From positions 3,675,602-3,739,601 of the forward strand of contig OZ025279.1 in assembly GCA_964019165.1 (NCBI GenBank): DNA of 64,000 nt. Direction: 5' to 3'. This DNA is from Mastigias papua. Taxonomy: Eukaryota > Cnidaria > Scyphozoa > Rhizostomeae > Mastigiidae. The notes under the pieces are model-generated. The model was given only the letters and a program-made list of their open reading frames with translations, had not been told where the DNA came from and ran no database searches. Of the stretch, positions 21,760-32,877 are shown one piece after another. How positions within the stretch are numbered: the stretch's first letter is position 1; each line of letters starts with the position of its first letter. The position numbers and the translations under genes were made by a program.

Positions 21760-24190
21760 TAATAAGATATGCTTTGTATCATCTGGAATAGTTTAGGTGA
21801 AGAAATACAAGTTGAACGAGAGAGAAATCTTGTTTTTCATTTTAGAGGTAATTAAATCCAGATACATTCAGATAGATGATGTATAAACTCTATTAACCCG
21901 ACGGAAAGCTTAAAGCGTATTTGCAACATTCTAGAAAGAGGCTATTGCAAAAGGAATTAGTAAAGAAGTTTATTTGGAACAGTCAACTATAAAGGCGTCT
22001 TTCTTAAATTCTATTAATGAAAGGTAGAATTTTAATGAACAAGAAAGGACATTTTTGTAGTAATACGTGATTTCAGACAACTATTTGACTGTTGACTAAG
22101 AGAGAGGGGCTAATTACATTGGTTACTGTCTGTAAAATGACTGGTCCTTTTGATAACATTCTTTTGCAGTCTCTAGATTTAAATTATCCTTTTACTGTTT
22201 CTAGTGCTATTTTTGAGATAAGTTCATTTCAAATATAGTGCTTCATGACTGAAGATATAAATGAAAATTACATGGGGTGTCTTTGCATTGACTTCGATTG
22301 TGCTTTCATCCTGCTTCGCTTTTCCTAACATCGATCTACGTACTTTATTTACTGCTTTCGCTGCACTTGCTTACCTTTATATTGCTTAGGGGAAATATGG
22401 TGTTGATAGCCACATCCAACATAAATACATTATGGAGGTTATATTGTACAAATTCACTGATATGAATTTTTAACTTTATAGTATATCATAACGTGCGATG
22501 GATTAACAGATATCATTATTAAATGAGTTTCTTTAGGAAGTTTGTGCAATACTTAATATTTTTGTCTTTGTTTTTTAGAAAGAGCTTTACCCTCCATTTA
22601 GAGAGACAAATGTAAGGACGCTGAAATTGTTTTTTGAAAGTTTTTAAATACTCATCTATGTATTATGGGTACTATATTTAAAGACCAGTTATCTATGTAT
22701 TAAGATCAAAATGGTTCTTATCGATCATATCTGCATTTTAGTGCAGAGTACCGTGGAAAATTTACTCAGTTGAAACATGTACTCTCCTAATGAGCTTGTC
22801 TTTGCCGCAGAATACATCTATAATGGTGTAAAATTTGAGACACACATATGGAGGAAGTACTAGCAAACCTGATTGCAGAGGATATTTCAAGCTGAAATTT
22901 AGAGCCATGGAATTCTACTCATGTTCATTAGGCAGTCACTCACCTGAGCAATTGATTAGAGCAATATTTCCTTTACTTGGTCCATTCTATCAACTCTGGT
23001 GTACTTAACAGCTCTGCTATCCATCTCTCCCGTGTTATTCATCCTCTTCAAATGTGCCCTTCTTTCCTCTTCACCTTCTGGTATTTAATCTTTAGGTGAT
23101 GATATATATTTAAGTTTATCTTTTCATCTAATCCACAACACCTTGCCTACCGTAATGTTTCAACCTATCGTAGCACCTCAGCTTCACTTCTCACTATTGA
23201 CTTGAAAACATAGAGAAATGGGACAGTGACAACTGTGTTAAGTTTCAATCAAGGAAAGACAACTCGGGTTGTTATTTCACGTAAACGTTACAGAGATTTT
23301 TCCCTTGTTTTCATGAACGGTCATGAACTGGAAATTTCATATTCTTTCACTCAACTAGATCTTTCAGTTTCATCTAATCTCACTTGAAAGCCTCAAATTT
23401 ATCCAATTTCTAAGCACACTTCTCGACGAATCATCTTTCATTCCAATGCCAAAGAACGTATTTTGATCTACTAATATTGCATCACTACCATATGGAGTAG
23501 TCAGGGAAATGGTCAAGGAAAATCATCTGATTTCAATGAAAGGTCGGGAAAAGTTAAGGAGTTTCGTGTGGAGAGTCTTGGTCGAATCTTATCAGAGATT
23601 AAAATATTATCTTATACCGTAGAGAAATGCCTTCTAGCAACGAGCAATAATTTATAATTGGAAAAGTTTTTTGTTACAAATTGTATACATAGTCCCCGCA
23701 GAAGTTCCTATGGATCTACCATATGGAATGGACATCAGAATTGAAATTCACTGATATCTTAACAATCTTCAGGCTTATGTCCACTTCATTCACAATTAGC
23801 AAATGACACCTGTTTTGCGAACTACGAGTCTGAATACACACGGATTCATTGCAAACTTTCGATTTATTTATCCACATTTCTTTTGTGTATTGGACTAATA
23901 AATTTTTTTATATCTTGTACAATCTTCGTGTTCCTCTTCCTCTTTGTGATTCTGTGGATCAAAGAGATGGTAGAATTTGCTGGGTTTATACGGTCAGGGA
24001 AAGTCATGGGAAAAGGGTCTTATTCATTTAGGTCAGGGAAAGTCAGGGAAAGTTGCAGTTGTCAGGGGAAAATAGCGTTTTCATGCTGCAGGTCAGGGGA
24101 AGAATTTAAGTTTTTATCATTCAGGAGATATTTGGATTTTTAATTTAGCTTCTACTTTTTTCTTTTTCTTTTGTCTTGACTTACAGCTTT
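21760..24190. other. Long non-coding AT-rich stretch
   Basis: No gene, RNA or element boundaries recognised. GTCAGGGAAAGT-like units recur imperfectly between 23990 and 24105, and similar wording reappears near 31840-31960, so a diverged repeat is likely. Confidence 0.45.
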
Positions 24191-24194
24191 GTAT

Positions 24195-24802
24195 TGTGAT
24201 CTGCTCACAGATCTCTCTAACTTTAACGGCAGGATAAACACAAAGAAGCAACTCACTTGTGTTTTCTCTTTCTACATGCATATATTCTCATTAAGCTACT
24301 GAGGTCTTTCACAAGCACCTACAGCACGATAACTACTTTCTATCGTTATCCTCTCTCCTATTTTCTAATAGGGGTGTAATATATATAGTATAAGAATACT
24401 GATGTGGGATGTGTCAGCGTTTATGCCGACGTAGCGTAATCGTTACTCAGCATAAATGGGGTATAGGGTAGTGCTAGTTTCTTCTAGAATATTTAGTCCA
24501 GTCGTGTATGGTGTAAGTGTAAATAATCCTTAATCCTAAACAATACATTGGAATGCTGTGTAATGCTCAGTCACTACCACGGGGATTCCTTGCATCCTAC
24601 TTCGAGTTTGCGTAATAGACGGAATGGCTACATGTAAGCAGACACTACTTGGCCAAACCATATTCTACATAGAAATAGCAAAACGAACTATAGAGCATAT
24701 AGAAACATTTATAGCAAAAAGCACAGCAAATAGAGTATGCGCGAAGCAATGCGCAGCGCGTGTCACCTCCCTTCTTTTGATCATAAAATCAGCATTATTA
24801 CA
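24195..24802 (-). repeat. 3' LTR of the Gypsy element
   Basis: 608 bp direct repeat of 29836-30443, with ends TG...CA. The small forward frame at 24624-24824 is an LTR artefact. Confidence 0.97.
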
Positions 24803-24810
24803 TCCCTCCC
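24803..24810 (-). other. Polypurine tract
   Basis: On the minus strand, GGGAGGGA directly abuts the 3' LTR and would prime plus-strand DNA synthesis. Confidence 0.7.
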
Positions 24811-24878
24811 GGGGTTGGGGATAAGAATCGTCCTCGATTCTGTATACGAAAGCGTTTGATGTCGGCCTGTAGGACGAG

Positions 24879-27800
24879 TTAGTTGGTTTTCTTGGCGAGA
24901 AGAGACAGTTCAAATTGTTTCAATAACTCACCGCAATGTAAATTTCTCAATGGCTCCCATGATGGTTCTATTTCCTCGTCTTCCCATTGCACCAAATAGT
25001 GTGTCTCTCGGCGACCGGATCTGTTCTTTATGGTTTTCTTGTTTAAAATGGCTTTGACAGCTAGTTCATCTTGATCGTCGTCATTTGTGGAATCGTCCTC
25101 ATTGGAATGTGATTCGTCAATGTCCGGGCCTTCTATTTGTCCATCTGTAGGGGTGTCAGGTCGAATATCCGTAGAAATAAAAGGCTTCAAGCGGTTAACA
25201 TGAACTATTTGAGTAACAGAACGTTCATCATTAGCATCTAACAAATAATTTACCGGAGATGTTTTTGATAAAATCCGGAATGGACCATGCCAATTGTGTG
25301 TTAGTTTGGACGATAGGCCCTTCTTCTTGTTTGGCGTATAAAGCCAAACACGGTCACCTACATTATAACAAATATCTTTTGCCTTGTGGTCATAGTACTC
25401 CTTCTGATGTTGTTGGGCTAACTCAATGTTATCATGGGCTAACTTACGGGCTTCTAAGAATCTATCAGCTAAGACTGACCTATAATCATTTGTATCCTGA
25501 TAAGTTTCCTGAGCTTTAAGTAACGATGCATCAATTGGGAGACGTGGATCCCTACCATACATTAAATAAAATGGAGTTTCCCTAGTAGAAGATTGAACAG
25601 AAGTTCGATATGCAAATAAGGCATATGGGATAAAGTGATCCCAATCTTTCTGGTGTTCGGACACATACATAGACAGAATAGTTGTGAGTGTATGATTAAA
25701 GCGTTCCACTAATCCATCACATTCCGGGTGGTAGCTAGTGGTGTTTACCTTAGAAGTGTTGACCATATTGCAAATAGATCTAACAACCTTCGATAGAAAA
25801 TTTTTACCACGGTCTGACAACAGTTTCCTAGGGGCTGAATGACGGCAGAGAATCTCTTCGACAAACAATTTGGCAGTAGTTATGGCATCAGCATTCTTAA
25901 CTGCATATGCTTCGGGCCACTTAGTAAAGTAATCTGTGAAGATAACAATGTATTTGTTACCTCTATCGGATGTTGGAAAGGGGCCTAGAACGTCTACGGC
26001 CACACGATCAAATGGACCTTCGACTGGTATTGGTTGTAACGGGGCCCTAGGCAAGTTGCGGGGCGATTTCTTTGTGGCACAATCGACACAAGATGAACAC
26101 CATCGTTTAATTTCTGTATACATACCTGTCCAATAGTACCTCGCCTTAATCTTTAAATACGTTTTCTCAAATGAAAGATGTCCTGAAGTAATTTCTTCAT
26201 GTAGTGCTAGCATGACCTCTTCCTTTAAAGCCCTTGGGATTACTAGTTGTGTACGCACATTGACTCTAGACCGTGCCTTACCGTTATCTAGATGATAGAG
26301 AATACCTTCTTCGTACACGTAATTATCAATAGTGGCCATTAATCGCCTAGCACTATCAGAATCTTCGGGAATATTACCCTTATCAAAATAATCTATGAAA
26401 TCTTGGAGACTGGGATCTTGTTTCTGAAAGTCTCTGACTCTGTCTAGTTGTAATCCGGGCGAGTCAATAGCATTAACATTAGTCTCTATATCTGGGGCCT
26501 CATTTGGGTGTGGCATCCTGGATAGTGCGTCAGCATTACCATGCAATTTACCTGCCCTATGCTTAATGTTAAACGTGTAACTCTGCAATGTTAAGGACCA
26601 ACGGGAAAGTCGAGAGTGAGGGTCTCTTGCATTGTCAAGCCATTTAAGAGGGTTATGGTCTGTTATTATGTCGAACATCCGGCCATATAGGTATGGTCTA
26701 AAGTGCTTGATACCCCATACTAACGCTAAACATTCCCTTTCTATAGTTGCATATTTTCGTTCATGCCTTTTCAGACTCCTACTTGCGAATGCTATGGTCT
26801 TTTCTACTCCATTAATATTCTGCGATAATACCGCACCAAGACCTGTATTACTAGCGTCTGTATAGAGCGTGAATCTTTCCTTGAATTTAGGATATGCTAA
26901 TACTGATGAAGAAAGCAGCGCGTGTCTTAGTTGGTCAAAAGATTGTTGGCATTCTTCGGACCATTTAAATTTAACACCTTTCTTAAGTAATGCATGTAAT
27001 GGAGTAGCGATTGTGGCAAATCCTTTGATGAACCTACGATAGTATGATGCTAATGCTACAAAACTACGAACCTCATTACAATTAGTCGGTACTGGGTAGT
27101 GTCTGATAATCGCAATCTTTTCAGAGTTAGGCCTAATACCGTCTTTACCTACGACATGACCTAAATACAAAACTTCTGGCTTGCAAAAATGGCATTTCTT
27201 TGGTTGTAATTTCAAACCTTCCGTCCGGAGACGGTCAAAAACAGCACGCAAATTGTGCAAATGTTGCGGGAAGGACTTTGAATATACTATAACATCGTCC
27301 AAATATACCATGCATATTTGCCATTGAAGACCACTTAAAACAAGCTGCATCATTTTTTGGAAAGTGTAACTTGCATTTACAAGACCCATAGGCATGACTT
27401 TAAATTCAAAATTACCCTGTCTAGTGCAAAAGGCTGTTTTCTCCATATCTCCAGGCTTCATTGGCGTTTGCCAGTAACCAGATGCAAGATCTAATGTTGT
27501 AAAGAAACATGCATCACCTAAAGAATCGAGTACTTCATCAACACGAGGCATTGGAAAGATTTGTTTCTTTGTAATAGAATTCAATTTTCTAAAGTCTACG
27601 CAGAATCTTGGTGAGCCATCTTTTTTTGTAACAATTACTAATGGCTGTGACCATGGGCTATTTGATTCCTGGATAATTCCCTTTTCAAGCATGCCCTGGA
27701 TGTGTTCATCTATCATATCTAGCTGGCTATGGGGAATCCTATATGGGCGTTGAGCTAGGGGTTGGTGTTCTCCTGTGTCTATATTATGAGTAAAGCGATG

Positions 27801-28772
27801 GGCTCTGCCTAAGTCGAATTTATTTGTCGTAAATACGTCCTGATATTCGAGCAATAAATCTATCAGACGGCACTTTTCACTTTCGTTTATGCTGCAATTA
27901 GATAAATCAATATTGTCAATCCACGAAGTAGAAGAATCAGAAGTCATCTTACCTTTCTCCTTGAGGCAGTCTCTGTCATCAATTATTTCTGCCATTCCCA
28001 CACAAGTACCTGCATGTATTTTAACTGGAGAGAGATTAGCATTTGCAATTCTAATAGGAATTCGACCTCTAGTAACATTTGCTACACAACGAGCTGGAAA
28101 AAGTAAAGAGTCGTGACTAACTACCTCGTACTTTGGCTCGACAAGAACGGTTCCTTTTAGCCCAGTTACAGACCCAGTAAGAAGTGCTTCGCTGCGCGCA
28201 GGTATTTCTAGCGTCTCTATAGCGCAAACGGGAACGCGAGTAGGTTGCTTTAAAGCACTAACATGCAAGGACTGTTGACCAAGCTTAATACACATGCTAC
28301 CTAAATCTAAACTTGCACATGACTTGATGAGAAAATCTGTTCCTAGGAGGAAGGAATATTTAAAATTACGAATGACATAACAATCAACGTACCATATACT
28401 GTCTCCTAAATCTAATTCTACAGTTGTTTTACCAATGATACTCAGATTTTCTCCTGTAGCGGTTCTAGCTTTGATACTACACGGTTGTATTTCTAGTGGC
28501 GTTTTAGAATGTCTATTGATAAGTTCACATAATTCGGAACTCATTATTGAAATACCAGATCCAGAATCAACAACTATGTCTGTTTGGTAATTCGCAACCT
28601 TAGCGTTAAATGTAACACATTGATATACATCAATTTTATTTACCGTATGAATTACCTTAGTGGCTTGGGGATTTTTGTAGTCAGGGTTGGCTGCATCACA
28701 CCCCAAGGATGATACGTGAGCAGCCTTCTCTAGTTTTTTGGCTTCTGGTAAAATGACCTTTTCGAACGGCAT
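24879..28772 (-). CDS. pol: Gypsy pol polyprotein (protease, RT, RNase H, integrase, chromodomain)
   Basis: The 1,297-codon frame has no stops. Residue numbers run from the ATG at 28772, although real translation probably enters by -1 frameshift at 28733-28739. Aspartyl protease: 'VVDSGSG' at 67-73. Reverse transcriptase: ~375-560, with 'FCVDFRKLN' and the catalytic 'YLDD' at 490-493. RNase H: 'LYTDAS' at 636-641 and 'ITDHNPLKW' at 703-711. Integrase: zinc-binding H858, H865, C895, C898; catalytic D927, D987 and E1023; and a GPY/F-like 'WHGPFRIL' at 1161-1168. The C-terminus (1237-1290) is a chromodomain ('THYLVQWEDEEIEPSWEP'), which in chromoviruses steers integration towards particular chromatin marks. 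All catalytic residues are present. The frame overlaps gag by 43 bp in the -1 frame. Frames on the opposite strand are shadows. Confidence 0.97.
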   Translation of the reverse strand: MPFEKVILPEAKKLEKAAHVSSLGCDAANPDYKNPQATKVIHTVNKIDVYQCVTFNAKVANYQTDIVVDSGSGISIMSSELCELINRHSKTPLEIQPCSIKARTATGENLSIIGKTTVELDLGDSIWYVDCYVIRNFKYSFLLGTDFLIKSCASLDLGSMCIKLGQQSLHVSALKQPTRVPVCAIETLEIPARSEALLTGSVTGLKGTVLVEPKYEVVSHDSLLFPARCVANVTRGRIPIRIANANLSPVKIHAGTCVGMAEIIDDRDCLKEKGKMTSDSSTSWIDNIDLSNCSINESEKCRLIDLLLEYQDVFTTNKFDLGRAHRFTHNIDTGEHQPLAQRPYRIPHSQLDMIDEHIQGMLEKGIIQESNSPWSQPLVIVTKKDGSPRFCVDFRKLNSITKKQIFPMPRVDEVLDSLGDACFFTTLDLASGYWQTPMKPGDMEKTAFCTRQGNFEFKVMPMGLVNASYTFQKMMQLVLSGLQWQICMVYLDDVIVYSKSFPQHLHNLRAVFDRLRTEGLKLQPKKCHFCKPEVLYLGHVVGKDGIRPNSEKIAIIRHYPVPTNCNEVRSFVALASYYRRFIKGFATIATPLHALLKKGVKFKWSEECQQSFDQLRHALLSSSVLAYPKFKERFTLYTDASNTGLGAVLSQNINGVEKTIAFASRSLKRHERKYATIERECLALVWGIKHFRPYLYGRMFDIITDHNPLKWLDNARDPHSRLSRWSLTLQSYTFNIKHRAGKLHGNADALSRMPHPNEAPDIETNVNAIDSPGLQLDRVRDFQKQDPSLQDFIDYFDKGNIPEDSDSARRLMATIDNYVYEEGILYHLDNGKARSRVNVRTQLVIPRALKEEVMLALHEEITSGHLSFEKTYLKIKARYYWTGMYTEIKRWCSSCVDCATKKSPRNLPRAPLQPIPVEGPFDRVAVDVLGPFPTSDRGNKYIVIFTDYFTKWPEAYAVKNADAITTAKLFVEEILCRHSAPRKLLSDRGKNFLSKVVRSICNMVNTSKVNTTSYHPECDGLVERFNHTLTTILSMYVSEHQKDWDHFIPYALFAYRTSVQSSTRETPFYLMYGRDPRLPIDASLLKAQETYQDTNDYRSVLADRFLEARKLAHDNIELAQQHQKEYYDHKAKDICYNVGDRVWLYTPNKKKGLSSKLTHNWHGPFRILSKTSPVNYLLDANDERSVTQIVHVNRLKPFISTDIRPDTPTDGQIEGPDIDESHSNEDDSTNDDDQDELAVKAILNKKTIKNRSGRRETHYLVQWEDEEIEPSWEPLRNLHCGELLKQFELSLLAKKTN
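28664..28739 (-). promoter_or_regulatory. -1 ribosomal frameshift signal (slippery heptamer plus predicted pseudoknot)
   Basis: On the minus strand the gag stop codon is immediately preceded by A AAA AAC (28739-28733), a canonical X XXY YYZ slippery site in the gag frame. Pol lies in the -1 frame. A 7-nt spacer follows. Stem 1 is GGCTGCTCAC (28725-28716) pairing with 28699-28689, 10 bp with a single bulged base at 28695. Loop sequence CTTGGGG (28707-28701) is exactly complementary to CCCCAAG (28670-28664), giving a 7-bp stem 2 and hence an H-type pseudoknot. All pairings are read directly from the sequence. Frameshifting itself is an inference from this arrangement. Confidence 0.85.
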
Positions 28773-29626
28773 TCACGTTCATAATGTCCAACCTTCTTGC
28801 AATAGTTGCATATAGGACGGCCATCTGTGCTCCTCAGATTTCGATCGCTAGACCAGTTGTACCTCCTTCCGTAATTCGGGGGTCCTGCAGATATTTTTGA
28901 TTCCGTGAGGGCAGTCGTCAATTTTTCTACTGCGTTTTCCAGTCTGTCAATTCTTTCTTGCAATTGTTTCTCACCAGACATGGCGGCGACAGGGGTCACA
29001 GGCGGTTCAGTGTAGAACGTCTGGGTCCAGGGGGCAGTGCCATTGACAACGTGATCGTTAATCTCTTCCCTTTTTGCCACTTCTAGCGCCTTATTAAAAT
29101 TACTGGGGTCAGAAATTAAAACGACGCGTTTGAGTGCAGGTCGCAGGCCATTTACAAAATGTTCTCTCATTAGAGTAGCTTGGTGTTCCAGCGGCATTTC
29201 TGTGTATGCCCGGCGAACTAGCTGTTGAATCACCCTGGCAAAATCTTCGGCAGATTCAGTTGCCCCTTGTTTTCTCGAGTAAAGGTCTGCGTAGTAAAAC
29301 CTTCTGGCCTCCTTAGGGATGAAATGGTCCACGAGGGCGCTTTTCAATTCTTCCCAATCTGACTGCTGGCTATCGGACAGCTCATCATATAATTCGGCAG
29401 CTCTGTCCCGGAGGAAAGCTGGCAAAATTTCTATTTGACGTTTTTGGGACCAACCGTTGGCTTTTGAAATCCTTTCAAAACTTTTTAACCACTTTTCCAC
29501 ATCTTCTCCCGGCTCTCCGAAAAATTTTGTTGGGTGGACAACAGTCTTGGGTGACTCTTCCATGCCTCTTAAAGGTGGGGTCACAAACGATACTTCAGTG
29601 TCTCTCGTTTTTCGTCCCTTGCCCAT
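28730..29626 (-). CDS. gag: Gypsy gag
   Basis: A 298-codon nucleocapsid/capsid precursor that packages the element RNA into cytoplasmic particles. The region at ~30-190 ('FFGEPGEDVEKWLKSFERI', 'LRDRAAELYDEL', 'ESAEDFARVIQQLVRRAY') has the layout of the retrotransposon gag/capsid domain. A heptad-like coiled segment ('LQERIDRLENAVEKLTTAL', ~225-245) follows. A CCHC zinc knuckle C-x2-C-x4-H-x4-C sits at ~273-286 ('CNYCKKVGHYEREC'). The stop codon lies directly after the slippery heptamer. The ATG is about 210 bp from the 5' LTR. The frame is intact. Confidence 0.95.
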   Translation of the reverse strand: MGKGRKTRDTEVSFVTPPLRGMEESPKTVVHPTKFFGEPGEDVEKWLKSFERISKANGWSQKRQIEILPAFLRDRAAELYDELSDSQQSDWEELKSALVDHFIPKEARRFYYADLYSRKQGATESAEDFARVIQQLVRRAYTEMPLEHQATLMREHFVNGLRPALKRVVLISDPSNFNKALEVAKREEINDHVVNGTAPWTQTFYTEPPVTPVAAMSGEKQLQERIDRLENAVEKLTTALTESKISAGPPNYGRRYNWSSDRNLRSTDGRPICNYCKKVGHYERECRSKRSFYQKPKN

Positions 29627-29815
29627 TCACGAAGTTCGCAATTTTACAATGTCTATATACACAAACTAACTATTGAGGGTTATATCTGTAAGGTAACAAT
29701 ATGTACAGTGTGCACTTACTACTACGAGCGGTTTCTTGACTTCTTTTCTCGAAGTTTCTTCACGAGTCGGCTAAGGCTTGAGGTGGGCTCGAAGAATTCT
29801 GCAATCTCTTGAAAT

Positions 29816-29833
29816 CCCACGACAATGTCACCA
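29816..29833 (-). other. tRNA primer-binding site
   Basis: The minus-strand sequence starting TGGTGACATTGTCGTGGG lies two bases inside the 5' LTR. The leading TGG pairs with the CCA end of a primer tRNA. The tRNA species was not identified. Confidence 0.65.
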
Positions 29834-29835
29834 TT

Positions 29836-30443
29836 TGTGATCTGCTCACAGATCTCTCTAACTTTAACGGCAGGATAAACACAAAGAAGCAACTCACTTG
29901 TGTTTTCTCTTTCTACATGCATATATTCTCATTAAGCTACTGAGGTCTTTCACAAGCACCTACAGCACGATAACTACTTTCTATCGTTATCCTCTCCCTT
30001 ATTTTCTAATAGGGGTGTAATATATATAGTATAAGAATACTGATGTGGGATGTGTCAGCGTTTATGCCGACGTAGCGTAATCGTTACTCAGCATAAATGG
30101 GGTATAGGGTAGTGCTAGTTTCTTCTAGAATATTTAGTCCAGTCGTGTATGGTGTAAGTGTAAATAATCCTTAATCCTAAACAATACATTGGAATGCTGT
30201 GTAATGCTCAGTCACTACCACGGGGATTCCTTGCATCCTACTTCGAGTTTGCGTAATAGACGGAATGGCTACATGTAAGCAGACACTACTTGGCCAAACC
30301 ATATTCTACATAGAAATAGCAAAACGAACTATAGAGCATATAGAAACATTTATAGCAAAAAGCACAGCAAATAGAGTATGCGCGAAGCAATGCGCAGCGC
30401 GTGTCACCTCCCTTCTTTTGATCATAAAATCAGCATTATTACA
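29836..30443 (-). repeat. 5' LTR of the Gypsy element
   Basis: 608 bp, nearly identical to 24195-24802. It contains an AT-rich TATATATAGTATAAG segment that could hold the promoter. Confidence 0.97.
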
Positions 30444-30447
30444 GTAT

Positions 30448-32610
30448 AACTCGTACCTAGGGGCATATTTACCAGTGAGTGTGGCCTGTGATATCCTCCA
30501 CTACTTTGATAAATGGCTGGTTGAATTAACATTTGCACGAATTTCTATAATTCTTATCAAGGTAGTAGCATTAACCTACTCTGGTCGAATGAATGACACT
30601 TATAATTATTAGACACTTTCATATAAAATTAAAGCATGAATACCGTCACTGGGGCGTGAGGCTTAGGCCCTATGCTTTATTCTAATAACTTTACATTTCC
30701 TCTCATCTAGAATGCTTGTTCTAGGTTTTTCCTGAAAGTGCACCTGAGACCCCGATAGGGTACTCATATATTTGGGTAGAGATGTTTTCCCTTCTACTGT
30801 TTTGGTCTAAAATATGAGCAAATGTTATTTCTTGGGTCATTCAATGGTACAGTTGCTTTTTTGGGTTTATAAAATTCTAAATTTCTTTTTGGGTCTATTC
30901 TGTGGATCGAGTTTCTAAATATAGGCAAGCAAGATTTGCATAGCAAACCTTTTATTTTCTATTGATTTAGTACGGAGACTTCCAGAAGAGTATTTTTTGG
31001 AATCACACAAGGGACTCTCACAAAGCTTACTTGTGTACCTTTCATTGGGGACAAATAAAAAAGTTTAATTCAGTTATGTATATACAGCTTGGAGAATACT
31101 TTTAACATAGAAATCCTCTCAAGAAAAAGCAGCTGGCCTTGTGGAAACTTAGAAGAAATTTTTGGCAACAATGCTACAAGTAGACTTTAAAACACTGGAA
31201 AGCAGTATACTCGACCTTGTCCACGTGATCTTTGAGAAAATGGAACAGAGTGCTCTTTGTTGTGTTAATGGATTTGCGTGGCAAGGAACTTATTTCTTTG
31301 AGTCCAGGAATTATTTTTTTTAACTTAATGGTGTGCGCCCAAGCCTGAGCATCCTATCCTCAATACATGCGAGTGCCCCTCCCCTCGAGAACCTGAGAGC
31401 AATAATATCGAATCAAATCTTAGTCTGGAAGATGCCTCTTTAGCCATCCTAAAGGGTAAAATTTAGCAATTTCCTCCCGTGTCTGACCCAACCATGGTGG
31501 GTCCTCCTGCGTAACTACTCCAAATTGTCAATCTTCCAGGTTACAAACTTGTGCTGCTCCCCCTGTTAGGTGTTCTGTTCGGTTCGATGGTAATAATAAT
31601 TTGTTGGTAGTAAGAATTGCATTTCACACTGATGCTACGTAGGATACACTAATGCTTGCATCATTGTAGTATTTGTAGAGTTGACTCTTTAGGGACTGTT
31701 GTGCCTGTAGAAATATGTGCTTGATCATATAATATTTAAGCTTAGTTTTGCTAAGCTTGAAGACAAACTCTATCTTTTCTAGGTTTTAGCTTGTCTGCTT
31801 AAAGTTGTTCTCAGTTGACATCATTATTGAACCGCTAAAGTCAGGGAGCAAACGTTCTTTTCCCAGAAAATTCAGGAGAAGAATGTGCATTTTCCAGAAT
31901 AAAATCGGAAAATCTGTGCTTACTAGGTGAAAGTCAGGGGATTTTTTCAAAAAGTCCGTAAAAGCCGTGAATGGGACTTTCTGAGTTTAAATGTAAAGCT
32001 CTAAACCGACTATACCTCATAGTGTTATATGGCGCAAGCAAAGCTTCATCTTGCAAAGCAAGCAAGAATTAGTTCCAACGATTCAAGAAAGAACGCCGAT
32101 TTTCGTTGCATAGCAGAACCAGCAAGAAAAGCATCTCATCAGAATATTGCAGAGAAACCACTGAGATGTTTGATAGAAATTTTAGAAGCCTCTACATACA
32201 AGAAGACAGCACAATACAAATGCACACAGTGATCCAAAAATAGGCTTGATAGCTCCTTGCGAACAGGCTTAGTGTGGATCATGTTTGTTGTAGATCAAAA
32301 GCCATCACGATTGAAAGTAAAGACAATGTAACTATGGATGAGAAATCACAGTATAACAGTAGCATTGATATCTACTACTAGCAAAATGCATGAACGGATT
32401 ATAGAACAAACAGAAAATGAACAAAGGGGAATAGCAGATAAGGAATATGAGAATGTATTTTTTTTGCAGAAAATGCCTCACTTCAAACAGAACTAGTGTG
32501 TCATGAAAGAGTTGCAGAGAGACGTATAAGTATAAAAATGTATACACTATAAAAGTAGTCTTGGCACAAGACTGTATAGATAGTTCGAGTTAGGTACTCG
32601 CAGAGTTTCT
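30448..32610. other. Non-coding stretch
   Basis: No gene recognised. A 67-codon frame at 32029-32232 is Lys/Ala/Arg-rich without an identifiable domain. Imperfect GTCAGGG wording at 31840-31960 echoes 23990-24105. Confidence 0.45.
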
Positions 32611-32720
32611 GCACCACTGTTCTGCCCCACTGTTCTGCCCCACTGTTCTGCCCCACTGTTCTGCCCCACTGTTCTGCCCCATTGTTCTGCCCCACTGCTC
32701 TGCCCCACTGTCCCACTGTG
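32611..32720. repeat. 13-bp minisatellite (CCCCACTGTTCTG)~8
   Basis: About eight tandem copies of CCCCACTGTTCTG with two single-base variants, followed by an AT-rich palindromic run (TATATATATTATATATATAA). Confidence 0.9.
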
Positions 32721-32877
32721 TTATATATATATTATATATATAATATAGAGCAGTCCTCTCTCAACAGCAGGTCCAATGCACATTGCGATGGAGCTGCGAT
32801 GGCTCCCCTGTGCAAATTGGTTAAGAGAGGGGCGGTGCGAGCAAATGACCTACCCTTGAGCAACGATTTGGAAGCGT

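Larger units (their letters stand above)
24191..30447 (-). mobile_element. Complete Gypsy (Ty3-like) LTR retrotransposon with chromodomain integrase
   Basis: The provirus is 6,249 bp (24195-30443), flanked by GTAT target duplications (24191-24194 and 30444-30447). The two 608 bp LTRs begin TG and end CA and differ at about two positions near 24353-24356 / 29994-29997, so the insertion is young. In minus-strand order: 5' LTR, primer-binding site starting TGG two bases inside the LTR, gag, a -1 frameshift signal, pol (protease, RT, RNase H, integrase, chromodomain), polypurine tract GGGAGGGA, 3' LTR. All coding frames are open. It is the only apparently autonomous element in the window. Confidence 0.97.

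Noticed and set aside
25259..28116. Plus-strand ORFs within the Gypsy element
   Set aside because: They are shadows of the minus-strand pol frame.
28764..28772. ATG at 28772 as the start of pol
   Set aside because: It lies upstream of a complete -1 frameshift signal in overlapping gag; pol is better explained as a frameshift product.
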